NCBI GenBank assembly: GCA_902168185.1
Contig: CABHOV010000017.1
Span: 23,813-87,812, forward strand
Source of the DNA: an uncultured Bacteroides sp.
Lineage (GTDB): Bacteria; Bacteroidota; Bacteroidia; Cytophagales; Cyclobacteriaceae
Direction: 5' to 3'
DNA length: 64,000 nucleotides
Shown here: one piece after another, positions 8,669 to 18,582 of the stretch
Position numbering within the stretch: the stretch's first letter is position 1
How the letters are laid out: every line of letters starts with the position of its first letter
Made by a program: the position numbers and the translations under genes
Notes under the pieces: model-generated
Told to the model about the DNA's origin: nothing
Database searches by the model: none
What the model saw: only the letters and a program-made list of their open reading frames with translations

Positions 8669-10213
8669 TTATTCCTCCTTGTCAACATCAGCTTTTAATT
8701 TATTACTGAGGAAGATCATTCCTACTATAAAAGTAATACCAGCTACTATAATTGGATACCATAACCCGGCTAACGGATCACCGGCCGGGTTTGATTCTGT
8801 TTTACTGAATTCAAACAGACTGGTCGCCAGCAGTGGAGTTAGTCCTCCGAAAATTCCATTGCCTATATGGTACGGTAGCGACATGGAAGTATAGCGTATG
8901 CGAGTTGGAAATAACTCTACCAAAAATGCTGCGATCGGTCCATATACCATGGTGACCAGTACAAGTTGTACGAGGATCAAACCGATCATGGCATAGTATG
9001 GCTCACCATTGAGCTTGATCTCCTTTTTGCTGTCAACGGTAGTCTGTCCTTGCTGTTTTTTGGTGGTGGTCGTTGTTTCGATTACGTTGCTGCCGTCATC
9101 AAAAACAAGTGTGGTCATTTTTATAGATACAGAATCTTGTGATGACGAAATCCGCGTTGAGGTAGTAATGTTTTTCTCGGAAGGGATTTCTGTCTTATAA
9201 GAAACATCCGTTAACAAGTACATCTGCTTATATATAGGCCGGTATAATACGACAGCCAGTAACATACCGATCATCATAATAACTTTGCGACCTATCCTGT
9301 CGGAGAGCCAGCCGAAGTATATAAAGAGCGGTGTCCCCATCAGCAAAGCGATCGCAATAATATTTCTTGTCTGAACAAATTCAACGTTACACGTTTTCTC
9401 CAGGAATGTCATGGCATAGAATTGCCCGGTATACCAGATAACACCTTGCCCTGCAGCGGCACCAAACAAAGCGATGAGCACAAGGCGTAGGTTGGCTTTA
9501 TTTCCAAAGCTTTCCTTGATGGGATTCTTCGATACTTTTCCTTCTGCCTTTAACTTGGCAAACAGTGGCGATTCATTCATACGCAGTCGAATGAATATTG
9601 AAACGCCTACGAGTATAGATGAAAGTATAAATGGTATACGCCAGCCCCAATCATTAAACTCAGCTATATCCATGGATTCGCGAACACCCAGGATAACACC
9701 TATCGAAACGAAAAGTCCTAACGTAGCAGTAGTCTGTATAAAACTGGTATAAAATCCACGCTTGGATGCGGGAGCGTGCTCAGCTACGTAGGTTGCTGCA
9801 CCTCCATACTCTCCTCCCAGGGCAAGGCCTTGAAGTAAACGAAGTACAAGTACTAATATAGGAGCCAGTATACCGATGGTTTCATAGCCCGGAACAAGAC
9901 CGATCGCAAACGTAGAGCCTCCCATCAGGATGAGCGTTACCAGAAAGGTATATTTCCTTCCTACAAGATCCCCTAACCTGCCGAACACTATGGCGCCAAA
10001 TGGTCTGACTATAAATCCGGCTGCAAAAGTTGCCAGTGTGGAGAGGAACGCTGCCGTTGGATTTCCCTTCGGGAAAAACTGTTCCGATAATATAGTAGCG
10101 AGACTTCCAAAAATATAGAAGTCGTACCATTCGATGAGTGTGCCAACGGATGAGGCAGAGATAACGAACCAAAGTGTCTTCTTTTGTTCTTTGGTAATAG
10201 CGGTTTCTGGCAT
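8669..10213 (-). CDS. MFS transporter, metabolite:H+ symporter (MHS) type
   Basis: A 514-residue major-facilitator protein with 12 predicted helices. MHS signatures are clear: the N-terminal ASSVGTLIEWYDFYIFG, the loop 2-3 motif GRLGDLVGRKYTF, and LGGEYGGAATYVAEHAP. MHS members carry organic acids, proline/betaine or shikimate with protons; the substrate cannot be told from sequence. Odd feature: residues about 328-402, between two late helices, form a hydrophilic Thr/Ser-rich insert (for example NVIETTTTTKKQQGQ) absent from classical MHS proteins. It stands alone between terminators. Confidence 0.88.
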   Translation of the reverse strand: MPETAITKEQKKTLWFVISASSVGTLIEWYDFYIFGSLATILSEQFFPKGNPTAAFLSTLATFAAGFIVRPFGAIVFGRLGDLVGRKYTFLVTLILMGGSTFAIGLVPGYETIGILAPILVLVLRLLQGLALGGEYGGAATYVAEHAPASKRGFYTSFIQTTATLGLFVSIGVILGVRESMDIAEFNDWGWRIPFILSSILVGVSIFIRLRMNESPLFAKLKAEGKVSKNPIKESFGNKANLRLVLIALFGAAAGQGVIWYTGQFYAMTFLEKTCNVEFVQTRNIIAIALLMGTPLFIYFGWLSDRIGRKVIMMIGMLLAVVLYRPIYKQMYLLTDVSYKTEIPSEKNITTSTRISSSQDSVSIKMTTLVFDDGSNVIETTTTTKKQQGQTTVDSKKEIKLNGEPYYAMIGLILVQLVLVTMVYGPIAAFLVELFPTRIRYTSMSLPYHIGNGIFGGLTPLLATSLFEFSKTESNPAGDPLAGLWYPIIVAGITFIVGMIFLSNKLKADVDKEE

Positions 10214-10278
10214 GGTGAGGTTGTTTCTACTTCCTAGAAAGATAAGTAGAAATTGAAAGTCTGCAATTGTATATAACT

Positions 10279-10316
10279 AAAAAAGGGAAGCTACTTTCGG
10301 CAGCTTCCCTTTTTCA
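10279..10316 (-). terminator. Intrinsic terminator of the gyrA-TPR operon
   Basis: A 12-bp stem, AAAAGGGAAGCT pairing with AGCTTCCCTTTT, with a 9-base loop lies 22 bp beyond the stop of the TPR gene. In the minus direction the stem is followed by a T run. It separates the gyrA operon from the MFS gene. Confidence 0.85.
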
Positions 10317-10337
10317 AGTTATAGATCACATGATCTT

Positions 10338-11531
10338 TTAGTCTTCTACACCTAAAGCTTTCAGCCTTTTGGTAACACGCTCATTGTTTTTATCGTCAGC
10401 GATATAGTAGTATAGCAAGCTAAGTTTATTCAACAACTCGATCTCGGCATCTTTAGAAGGTATCTTCATTTTTTCAGCCTTCTCCAGGTATGGAATAGCA
10501 ACTTCACTTTGCTTTACACGCTTCTGAACAAGCTCTTGTTTTTTCTTAGCGTTAGCAGCAGATATACCCAGTGCGTTAACCGCTTGTGTAGTCTTGTCGA
10601 TTTCAACCAGGTAGTAGTTTGCAAGATTGAACTGCGCATCGAAATAGTCTGGTTGAATTTTCAGAGCCGCTTCGAAATTTGCTTTCGCATCTTCCATCTT
10701 GCCAAGTTCTGTGTTCAATACTCCTAACAGGTAAAGGCTTTGTGCATCATTCGGATTTGCCTTAACACTTGCTTGAAGATTTTGTGCCGCCAAATCATAT
10801 TTCTTCAGCTGAATCAAAGAGTTCAACTCCACTGCTTTCATATCCTTATGATTAGGAATGATCTTCAATACCTGCTGAGCACTTGCAAGCGCAGCTTCGA
10901 AGTTCTGATCTTCGTATGCAAGCAACGCTGGCATAGTCAACGCCTGTGTTCTTCTTCCACCAAGCTCGGCATACTTCGCCAGATACGTCATCGTCTTTTG
11001 TCTCTCATCTGAATTATAGGCAGCATATCCTGCATACTCATAGAAAGTAGTATCAGGCTTACTTGCCTTGAAGGCTATACCTTTTTCAAATTGCTTCAAT
11101 GCTTCTTTAAAGTTCTCAGCGTTGAAAGCCTTATCACCTTTTACAAGGTAAGAGTTGCTGATACTGGTGACCGCCTGATCATACAGGATCATTCCTCCAT
11201 TGTTATCCTGTACAAAGTATGTTGCTGATTTTCCGTTGCTCAGCTCTTCAGCCTTTTTCAAAGAAGCGGCGGCTACTGCACCCAGGTCCTCCGTTGCGTT
11301 ATAGCTTGAAGTAGTATCCAATGCACCATAGATCACACCTCTGTAGAACCATGTTTTTCCATCGTTCATTGTTTTTTCATAGGTGGTGGCCGCATCTATA
11401 ATTGATTTAGCTTCATCCAGTTTGCCTGACTTCAGAGCTGTTAAAGCCTTGTTGATATTCGGCTTCGCTTCTTTCTGTGCCAGCACGATTCCTGGTATGA
11501 TAAGAAGTAATAAAACGGTTATCTTTTTCAT
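10338..11531 (-). CDS. Exported TPR protein co-transcribed with gyrA
   Basis: A 397-residue protein with a signal peptide (MKKITVLLLLIIPGIVLAQ). It contains several TPR motifs, the clearest at about residues 125-160 (AENFKEALKQFEKGIAF) and 240-310 (the pair ending NDAQSLYLLGVLNTELGKMEDAKANFEAAL). The start lies nine bases after the gyrA stop, so it is surely read from the same transcript, an arrangement common in Bacteroidota. A periplasmic TPR protein has no evident mechanistic tie to gyrase; the linkage may simply give constitutive expression. Confidence 0.85.
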   Translation of the reverse strand: MKKITVLLLLIIPGIVLAQKEAKPNINKALTALKSGKLDEAKSIIDAATTYEKTMNDGKTWFYRGVIYGALDTTSSYNATEDLGAVAAASLKKAEELSNGKSATYFVQDNNGGMILYDQAVTSISNSYLVKGDKAFNAENFKEALKQFEKGIAFKASKPDTTFYEYAGYAAYNSDERQKTMTYLAKYAELGGRRTQALTMPALLAYEDQNFEAALASAQQVLKIIPNHKDMKAVELNSLIQLKKYDLAAQNLQASVKANPNDAQSLYLLGVLNTELGKMEDAKANFEAALKIQPDYFDAQFNLANYYLVEIDKTTQAVNALGISAANAKKKQELVQKRVKQSEVAIPYLEKAEKMKIPSKDAEIELLNKLSLLYYYIADDKNNERVTKRLKALGVED

Positions 11532-11540
11532 TGTTATAAT

Positions 11541-14159
11541 TTATTGTGGGTTATTGTTTTCATCAGTATCGTTCGAATCAATGTCGCTTGCATCATCATC
11601 CGGTAAATCAATAGCGTCCGGTATAATAGTATTGCTACCATCTTCTGTGCTTGCTATGATGGATGCCGTATCACTGGAATCGCTCTTTACTTCCACAATC
11701 TGCTGAATCTTCTCCACAGATGATATACGGTCATCCTCGTTCAGTTTGATAAGACGTACACCTTGTGTTGCACGGCCCATAACACGTAATTCGCTTACTT
11801 TAATGCGAATTGTAATGCCCGAACGGTTAATGATCATCAATTCATCCTCATCAACCACTTCCTTGATGGCAACAAGTTTGCCAGTTTTGTCCGTGATGTT
11901 GATCGTCTTCACTCCTATACCTCCACGCTTCGTAATTCTATAGTCATCCGTAAGCGAGCGTTTACCATAACCATGTTCTGATACCACAAGCAAGTTTGCA
12001 TCTTCACGTGTTATACAAACCATGCCTATAACTTTATCAGTATCAGAATCCAGGGATACACCTCTTACTCCGGAAGCATTACGTCCCATCGGGCGAACAT
12101 CCGATTCGTGGAAATGTACTGCCTTGCCTTCACTCTTGGCGATGATGATGTGATTGTTTCCATTGGTGAGTGACGCATTCAACAGACGATCTCCATCATG
12201 TATAGTGATCGCGTTGATACCACCCTGACGAGGACGTGAGTATTCTTCAAGTGATGTTTTCTTGATCGTACCTTTCTCGGTACAAAGAATCACATAGTTG
12301 TTATTGATATACTGTTCGTCTGCAAGGTTCTTAACATTGATGATGGCGCGTACAACATCGCCTGGTTCAATGTTAATCAGATTCTGCACAGCTCTTCCTT
12401 TCGATATCTTATTACCTTCCGGAATTTCATACACTCTCTTCCAATATACTTTACCCTGATCGGTAAAGATCAACAGGTAATTATGTGCTTGCGCGATGAA
12501 CAAGTGTTCTGTGAAATCATCGTCTTTGGTAGTAACACCTTTCGAGCCTACACCACCTCTTGCCTGCGTTCTATATTCTGAGAGTGAAGTACGCTTCACA
12601 TATCCCTGATTGGAAATGGTGATCACCATGTCTTCATTCGGAATCATGTCTTCTACCGTGAAGTCGTCATCGTTATGAACAACCGTTGTTCTGCGGTCAT
12701 CACCATAACGCTCTCTGATCTCGAGTAACTCAGTTTTTATAAGCTGCATACGCACGCCTTCGTCTCCCAGGATATTTTTCAGGCGATCGATGAGTTCTTT
12801 TACTTCATTATACTCTTGCTGAATTTTATCGCGCTCCAGACCGGTAAGTCGCTGCAGACGCATATCCAGAATTGCCTTCGCCTGGATTTCAGATAATCCA
12901 AAGCGCCCCATCAATCCTTCCTTCGCAGTTTCAGGATCTTTGGATGCACGAATCAAATTGATTACTTCATCAAGGTGATCCAGCGCGATCAGGTATCCTT
13001 CAAGGATGTGTGCTCTTCGTTCGGCTTCAGCCAGTTCAAACTTTGTTCTCCGTACGATAACATCATGACGATGCTCAACGAAGTACTTGATCATATCCCT
13101 CAGGTTCAGTGTCATTGGCCGGCCTTTTACCAGCGCCACGTTGTTCACACCGAATGAGGATTGAAGTTGTGTGTACTTATATAAGTTGTTTAAGACTATA
13201 TTCGCGATTGCATCTTTCTTGAGGTCGTATACAATGCGGTATCCTTCGCGATCCGATTCGTCACGTATATCAGATATACCTTCGATCTTCTTTTCATTTA
13301 CAAGAGCAGCAGTCTTCTCGATCATCTGCGCTTTGTTCACCATGTATGGAATCTCCGTAACGATGATCTGATCTTTACCCGTTGAGGAAGTAACGATCTC
13401 CGCTTTCGAACGCATGATGATTCTGCCACGGCCGGTAAGGAAAGCTTCCTGTACTCCGGAGTAACCATAGATCAATGCACCCGTTGGGAAATCGGGGGCT
13501 GTCACGAACTTCATCAGTTCCTGTATGGTAATCTCGTTGTTATCTATATAGGCAACTACACCATCAATGACTTCACGCAGGTTATGCGGTGCCATGTTGG
13601 TAGCCATCCCTACTGCTATACCGGAAGAACCATTCACCAGCAAGTTCGGAATCTTGGCCGGTAATACTGTTGGTTCTGTTAACGAGTCGTCAAAGTTAGG
13701 TTGGAAGTCAACGGTATCTTTGTTGATATCCGCCAGCATCTCTTCTGCAATTCTGCGAAGGCGTGCTTCCGTGTAACGCATCGCTGCCGGAGAGTCACCA
13801 TCAATCGAACCGAAGTTTCCTTGTCCATCTACCAACGTATATCGCAGCGACCAGTTCTGCGCCATACGCACCATCGTATCATACACCGAAGCATCTCCGT
13901 GTGGGTGATACTTACCCAATACCTCCCCTACAATTCTTGCTGATTTTTTATAGGGCTTGTTGTAGTTCACTCCCAAATCCAACATTCCGTACAGCACTCT
14001 GCGGTGTACGGGTTTTAATCCATCGCGTACATCCGGAAGCGCGCGCGAAATGATTACCGACATCGAATAATCGATGTATGCACCGCGCATTTCATCTTCA
14101 ATATTGATCGGGATTATACTCTGCCTTTGAGGGGTCAGACCACCTGTTTCTTCTGCCAT
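11541..14159 (-). CDS. gyrA: DNA gyrase subunit A
   Basis: An 872-residue type IIA topoisomerase subunit. The winged-helix breakage-reunion domain carries the catalytic tyrosine Y129 in [10 protein letters not shown], and the quinolone-determining region reads [17 protein letters not shown] at about 86-102. Position 90, equivalent to E. coli Ser83, is alanine, and D94 matches E. coli Asp87. The C-terminal beta-pinwheel holds a GyrA-box-like segment [10 protein letters not shown], which favours gyrase over topoisomerase IV though it departs from Q-R-R-G-G-K-G. The tail from about residue 825 is strongly acidic (for example [18 protein letters not shown]). It leads an operon with the TPR gene. 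Confidence 0.95.
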   Translation of the reverse strand: MAEETGGLTPQRQSIIPINIEDEMRGAYIDYSMSVIISRALPDVRDGLKPVHRRVLYGMLDLGVNYNKPYKKSARIVGEVLGKYHPHGDASVYDTMVRMAQNWSLRYTLVDGQGNFGSIDGDSPAAMRYTEARLRRIAEEMLADINKDTVDFQPNFDDSLTEPTVLPAKIPNLLVNGSSGIAVGMATNMAPHNLREVIDGVVAYIDNNEITIQELMKFVTAPDFPTGALIYGYSGVQEAFLTGRGRIIMRSKAEIVTSSTGKDQIIVTEIPYMVNKAQMIEKTAALVNEKKIEGISDIRDESDREGYRIVYDLKKDAIANIVLNNLYKYTQLQSSFGVNNVALVKGRPMTLNLRDMIKYFVEHRHDVIVRRTKFELAEAERRAHILEGYLIALDHLDEVINLIRASKDPETAKEGLMGRFGLSEIQAKAILDMRLQRLTGLERDKIQQEYNEVKELIDRLKNILGDEGVRMQLIKTELLEIRERYGDDRRTTVVHNDDDFTVEDMIPNEDMVITISNQGYVKRTSLSEYRTQARGGVGSKGVTTKDDDFTEHLFIAQAHNYLLIFTDQGKVYWKRVYEIPEGNKISKGRAVQNLINIEPGDVVRAIINVKNLADEQYINNNYVILCTEKGTIKKTSLEEYSRPRQGGINAITIHDGDRLLNASLTNGNNHIIIAKSEGKAVHFHESDVRPMGRNASGVRGVSLDSDTDKVIGMVCITREDANLLVVSEHGYGKRSLTDDYRITKRGGIGVKTINITDKTGKLVAIKEVVDEDELMIINRSGITIRIKVSELRVMGRATQGVRLIKLNEDDRISSVEKIQQIVEVKSDSSDTASIIASTEDGSNTIIPDAIDLPDDDASDIDSNDTDENNNPQ

Positions 14160-14462
14160 CTAAAATCGTTTGTTTTGGGCTTAATTAAGCGTTTTTTAAA
14201 GCCTCGCAAGATAATAAAGTTTACCACTCCACGACTCAAAAAAACCGGTTAATATTGACTTTTTTCCACGAGTGTTTCGCTCGCTGTGCAGATGTATATC
14301 ATTATCGTTTTCGGCCAGACAAAAAGCCAATCAACTTTGCAGTATCAGATCAAGTCCGGATATAAAAATATAGCTGAAGACGAAGCCGTATTCATTCGAA
14401 AAAGAATATGAGATCCTAAAGATTTATGAGGCTATAAATCAAAGATGTAACAAGGTTGAGCT
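14160..14462. other. Intergenic region upstream of gyrA
   Basis: About 300 bases without a convincing gene. Twenty bases before the gyrA start is a perfect 12-bp palindrome, GCTTAATTAAGC (14179-14190), which could be an operator or supercoiling-sensitive promoter element. No exact TAnnTTTG element was found on the minus strand. The remainder is A+T-rich. Confidence 0.4.
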
Positions 14463-15497
14463 TTAGTATGGATTAAGCTTCTTCTTGTTCTTTCCCTTGT
14501 ACTTGATGAGGTTCGGATAATTTTCTCCGTAGTGTGGATTCTGTTTTTTATAGATCGGATGTACACGGCTTCGGTATTCGCGATTGCCATGCGCGTGATT
14601 CATTTGTGCTTTACAAGTCTTTAAAAAACATCTACGAAGTTCCGGGAAGCGATAGGTTGCACCTATATTTAAGTAAAATGCGTTCATCCGGTGATTTATA
14701 CTCGGGCCGGTTTCAGGCATGCTGATCTTGTATCCTTTGAATTCGTAAGAAGGCCTGACGAACAATTTAAAGTACTCCGACATCTCCCGTTCTACTGCAG
14801 CGCCCAGGTTGAAATAGATTCCTTTCTTTATAACACTGTTGTCGAATTTATTGCCAAGTTTATACCCTCCTATATTTGCATCTACTACGAGCAGGTATTC
14901 ATTATACCGATAAACGGCAGCCCCGACCATCAGGAAATATTTCTTCATGAAGAAGCTGGATACATCCGGAGAGAAACTGCTGATCTCATCGCTATAGTTG
15001 GTGGCGTTAAATGATCCGAGGTGAGTATACTCGTAAGAGTACCCTGCTCCGATTCTGTAACGGCTAAATTCAACGTGAATAGTTGCCTTCAGCGGAATGT
15101 TGAATGCTTTGCTTTTGAAGCCGAGCTTGGTAGTATCAGAACTGGCAAGAAATGCACCGGGTTGCACAGTGTTACCGGAAGACTGAACACGATTTATCCA
15201 ATTGGAATATCCTGTGGCTACACTTGCCGGACGGAATAACTTCGGCATGGAATCAGGATTCTGGATAACGCCAAAACCATCCAGGTTATGTTTGAAGGTC
15301 GTACTTCCATAGCCTGTGCTTAAACCAAATGTGACTTTGCTTAATATCCTTCGAAATGTACTTATACCCTGGCGCTTCACATAAAAGTGCTCCAGCGGAA
15401 TAGTAGCATCCTTCTCGTTCTCATATTGAGCGAGCACATCCGATGCTGAAATCAGCACGAGTAAGAGCAGGGCGGTTATCGCAGCGTAACGCTTCAA
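14463..15497 (-). CDS. Predicted outer-membrane beta-barrel protein, unknown function
   Basis: A 344-residue exported protein that I do not recognise as a named family. A signal peptide (hydrophobic residues 6-22, ending VLAQ) is followed by alternating polar/aromatic stretches typical of beta-barrels, such as ATIHVEFSRYRIGAGYSYEY and NAFYLNIGATYRF. The extreme C-terminus is unusual: after the last strand there is a basic, cysteine-containing tail (RRCFLKTCKAQMNHAHGN ... KGKNKKKLNPY), so the barrel does not end with a terminal aromatic residue. Its gene stands alone between two non-coding stretches. Confidence 0.6.
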   Translation of the reverse strand: MKRYAAITALLLLVLISASDVLAQYENEKDATIPLEHFYVKRQGISTFRRILSKVTFGLSTGYGSTTFKHNLDGFGVIQNPDSMPKLFRPASVATGYSNWINRVQSSGNTVQPGAFLASSDTTKLGFKSKAFNIPLKATIHVEFSRYRIGAGYSYEYTHLGSFNATNYSDEISSFSPDVSSFFMKKYFLMVGAAVYRYNEYLLVVDANIGGYKLGNKFDNSVIKKGIYFNLGAAVEREMSEYFKLFVRPSYEFKGYKISMPETGPSINHRMNAFYLNIGATYRFPELRRCFLKTCKAQMNHAHGNREYRSRVHPIYKKQNPHYGENYPNLIKYKGKNKKKLNPY

Positions 15498-15739
15498 AAA
15501 AATGGGTTTAAGCTCCTAAAGTTAAAAAATGTAAGCCGTTCATAATCTGGCTTTTGGGTTTTAAAGGTAAGGCAAATTCGGCAATCATCCTAAATGTTCT
15601 GAGCCCGGAATGGGTTGATCTACCTATTTGGAGGAACCAGTTAACAACAAGCAGGTTTATTGGCGGAAGTATAGGTATCAACTGTATACTGGATCGATCT
15701 ATATATTTTGATACTGAATACTTCAGAGAAGATGTCATA

Positions 15740-17155
15740 TTAATAATATCGGTACGGCGCGCTCGTGTTTTCTAACGATGAAAAGGTATGAAAAAGTGTT
15801 TGTCCTTTCTGTACCTGATATGTAAAATTATGCGTGGTCGTGTGGGCACTGTCTGCTTTGAGGCTGAGTGTCACTTCGTTCGCTCCTTCTTTCAAGGGTA
15901 TACGCGAATAAAAAATACTATGCGGAAGTGTTTGCCAGTTGCGCGTATCGGCTTTCTCGGTCATCGCGTTCACCAATCCGAGTACAGCACCAAGACCTTC
16001 ATCTTCTTTGCGTAAACTTTGCTCTGTTACTTTTTTCAATGCAGCGCGAAGAAGACCCTTGCTGAACTCCTGAACCATACGCTTCTTCAAACTATAGAAT
16101 GCAATTTTATTTATATCCTCTGCCAGCTCAAGCGGATAGCTTTCGCCATTCAGTTTCAAGTCACCTTCAGTATAGTAAGCTGGCCGTTCAAGGTAGCGCG
16201 GGAATGCCACGCGAAATACCTGGAGCCTGGTGAGATCTGAACGCTTCTCATTATCGTCTTCATCCAGCTCGAAAGGAAACACGAGACCGAGTTCCGGATT
16301 GCTGAATACAACACCGTTGTTCGTACCCGGATCGATTGCAAAATTTATACTCCACTCACTTTTTACCGGTGTGAGTCCGTTGTGCCAAAAGAAAACAAGT
16401 TCTGCATCAGGCGCTGCTGGCTTATAGTCAGGGATGCCAAACTTCTCTTTATACTCTTCAGCTTCTTTTGTAAAGCCGGTCCATGAAGCGGTGTTAATAA
16501 GATCGGACTTCAATTGCTGAGGAACTTCCATTCCAAACATTTTGGCATAATCATTCTCATAAATTTCCAATGCATTCCGGTAGGCTATAAATGCATTGTT
16601 ATAGTCTTTGTCGGATTGATATATAATTCCCATCAAGGTATGGATGAAAGCATCGCGCTGGTATTTCTCCGGAGAAGTATACTTGTCACTTAACTGATTG
16701 AGACGAATGTTAAGGCGTCTGCATTCCACAAGGGCCTCTTCGTGCTTATTCATCTTTAGATAATTAAGCGCCTTGAAATATAGCAGCATCAGATGTTCGT
16801 GATCTTCGCCATGATAAATGGTAACGGTTGGATTGGTAAAATAGGAAACAGCTTCGTTGAGATAGTTGATGTGATAATCTTCTCCAAAAAGAAAAGCCTT
16901 CTCAAAGTATTCGTTGCTCTCTTCGTATTGGCCGAGTATAGAGAGTAGCAAACCATTATTCACCATGTAGATAAAGCGCGACCTGCCTTGCTCCTGCTTG
17001 TCGTTCTTCTTTAAGGTTGCCAGCGCTTGTTGTAAATCTCCACGCTCGAACTCATAATTGAAATCGAAGTTCTTTTGATAGTAGGTAGCACATGCAGCTG
17101 CAAGAAAGGTAAAACTGGCAAACAGTATAACTCGAATAAAGACCTTGTGAGTCAT
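15740..17155 (-). CDS. COG3014-family lipoprotein
   Basis: A 471-residue protein of the family often annotated COG3014. The start at 17155 gives MTHKVFIRVILFASFTFL followed by the lipobox AAAC, hence a lipoprotein; a longer frame adds 13 codons that would bury the signal. Residues about 40-220 look like helical TPR-type repeats (QYEESNEYFEKAF, KHEEALVECRRL), then a beta-rich C-terminal part with AINFAIDPGTNNG-type sequence. It follows the LpoB-like gene by about 67 bp. The pairing of these two families is recurrent in bacteria and suggests a common envelope role, possibly in peptidoglycan synthase control; this is inferred. Confidence 0.75.
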   Translation of the reverse strand: MTHKVFIRVILFASFTFLAAACATYYQKNFDFNYEFERGDLQQALATLKKNDKQEQGRSRFIYMVNNGLLLSILGQYEESNEYFEKAFLFGEDYHINYLNEAVSYFTNPTVTIYHGEDHEHLMLLYFKALNYLKMNKHEEALVECRRLNIRLNQLSDKYTSPEKYQRDAFIHTLMGIIYQSDKDYNNAFIAYRNALEIYENDYAKMFGMEVPQQLKSDLINTASWTGFTKEAEEYKEKFGIPDYKPAAPDAELVFFWHNGLTPVKSEWSINFAIDPGTNNGVVFSNPELGLVFPFELDEDDNEKRSDLTRLQVFRVAFPRYLERPAYYTEGDLKLNGESYPLELAEDINKIAFYSLKKRMVQEFSKGLLRAALKKVTEQSLRKEDEGLGAVLGLVNAMTEKADTRNWQTLPHSIFYSRIPLKEGANEVTLSLKADSAHTTTHNFTYQVQKGQTLFHTFSSLENTSAPYRYY

Positions 17156-17222
17156 TACTTGAAGAGCGTTTCCGTTTTGTTTATGATTGTTCATGATTCG
17201 TCTTTAAGACAATATGATCCAA

Positions 17223-17798
17223 TCAATTCTTCACAAATTTTTTGATTTCATTCTGACCATACCAGATGCGTCTGCTGGTTTCAATGTCTGTCAGAAATAA
17301 AGTAGTAATATAATTAACGACACGCTTCTTGTTATAGGTGTCCGTCTCTGAAGTCATTTCACCAAACAACATGAGGTCTGCGCCTATCTCTTTTCCAAAT
17401 TGCTTGGCCGTGGCTGATGAAGCAAAGTCTTGTTGCTCGGTTCGCTCCGTACGAAGCTTGTCTCTGAACTCTCCGGACTCAATAATTTCAGCTATAGCTG
17501 AATTATGAATCACTATTTCAAACTTCTTAACATAGTTATCAGCATCAATATGCTCGGAGGTTTTATTAGAAATTGAACCAACAACGATCACAGGTTTACG
17601 ACCGAGTTGTTTCGCGTAATTCTTAAATGCTTCCGAGTCAAAAAGATCGTAAATCATTTTATCGGCAACGGTGCGAGAGTCTGTATCATTCCAGCGCCCG
17701 CTAAGATCTATTTGCTGTGACGGATCAACGCGCGTTACCGTGCGCGAGCAGCCACTAAACGTTACTATCACTAAGAGTATTAGGAGAAATTTCTGCAT
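17223..17798 (-). CDS. LpoB-like penicillin-binding-protein activator lipoprotein
   Basis: A 191-residue lipoprotein. With the start at 17798 it begins MQKFLLILLVIVTFSGC, a compact signal with lipobox FSGC. The mature part fits the LpoB/COG3417 family: TRVDPSQQIDLSGRWNDTD followed by PVIVVGSISNKTSEHID, and later GADLMLFGEMTSE. E. coli LpoB is an outer-membrane lipoprotein that activates PBP1b; family membership here does not prove that partner. The neighbouring downstream COG3014-type lipoprotein is the customary companion. Confidence 0.82.
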   Translation of the reverse strand: MQKFLLILLVIVTFSGCSRTVTRVDPSQQIDLSGRWNDTDSRTVADKMIYDLFDSEAFKNYAKQLGRKPVIVVGSISNKTSEHIDADNYVKKFEIVIHNSAIAEIIESGEFRDKLRTERTEQQDFASSATAKQFGKEIGADLMLFGEMTSETDTYNKKRVVNYITTLFLTDIETSRRIWYGQNEIKKFVKN

Positions 17799-17910
17799 AG
17801 CAGTCAGTTTTAGAGCAAACTTCAAAAATCTTGCCGAAGATACGCAGAAAGCCTACAGGATGTTACGAAAGAAGAAGTTCGCGGCCCGGTAGCGTTCTGG
17901 AAGGTAAATA

Positions 17911-18570
17911 TTATGAGAGTATAGCTTTCAGGTTACTGATCGTTGCCTTGGGATCCGCTGCGCTGAAAACAAAATTACCGGCGACCAGTACATCTGCACC
18001 TGCATCAAGTAAGGCTTTGGCATTTTGCTGATTCACACCACCGTCTATTTCAATCAAGGCATTTGATTTTGATTCAACGATCATTTTTTTGAGCGCTGCT
18101 ACTTTACGATATGTATTCTCAATAAACTTCTGCGCACCAAATCCAGGGTTCACCGACATGAGGCATACCAGGTCTATATCAGCAATAACATTTTCAAGTT
18201 CAGTTATGGAAGTATGCGGATTGATAGCGACACCTGCCTTGCAACCCAGCGCATGTATCTGTTGTATATTCCGATGCAGGTGTGGGCAAGCCTCTACGTG
18301 TACAGATATAATTTCGGCTCCTGCTTTATGAAAAGCTTCCACATAACGCTCGGGCTGTACGATCATCAAGTGAACATCCAACGGCTTGCGCGCATGACGT
18401 TTTACCGCTTCTACTACTGGCAACCCCATGGATATATTCGGCACAAATACTCCATCCATAATATCAACGTGAATCAGGTCTGCCTGACTTTCATTGAGCA
18501 TGGTGATTTCGCGTTGCAGATTAGCAAAATCAGAAGCGAGTATAGATGGAGCAACGATGGGTCTTGTCAT
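17911..18570 (-). CDS. rpe: Ribulose-phosphate 3-epimerase
   Basis: A 219-residue TIM-barrel enzyme that interconverts ribulose-5-phosphate and xylulose-5-phosphate in the pentose-phosphate pathway. It has the normal family length and motifs: APSILASDFANL at the N-terminus, HVDIMDGVFVPN with metal/catalytic His and Asp, PLDVHLMI, MSVNPGFGAQKF and EIDGGVN with the second catalytic aspartate. The start of metZ's stop lies 12 bases upstream, so it is probably the second gene of a metZ-rpe transcript. Confidence 0.96.
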   Translation of the reverse strand: MTRPIVAPSILASDFANLQREITMLNESQADLIHVDIMDGVFVPNISMGLPVVEAVKRHARKPLDVHLMIVQPERYVEAFHKAGAEIISVHVEACPHLHRNIQQIHALGCKAGVAINPHTSITELENVIADIDLVCLMSVNPGFGAQKFIENTYRKVAALKKMIVESKSNALIEIDGGVNQQNAKALLDAGADVLVAGNFVFSAADPKATISNLKAILS

Positions 18571-18582
18571 AAGATAAATGAA

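Noticed and set aside
14990..15005. Ten-base match CTATAGTTGG to the complement of the small-RNA block.
   Set aside because: It is inside a coding gene far from a start codon, and TATA-rich matches are common here.
15554..15775. Plus-strand 73-codon open frame in the gap between the barrel protein and COG3014 genes.
   Set aside because: It begins with TTG, overlaps the end of the COG3014 gene and shows no family, signal or ordered pattern; the opposite-strand frame there is equally unconvincing. The 240-base gap is treated as non-coding.
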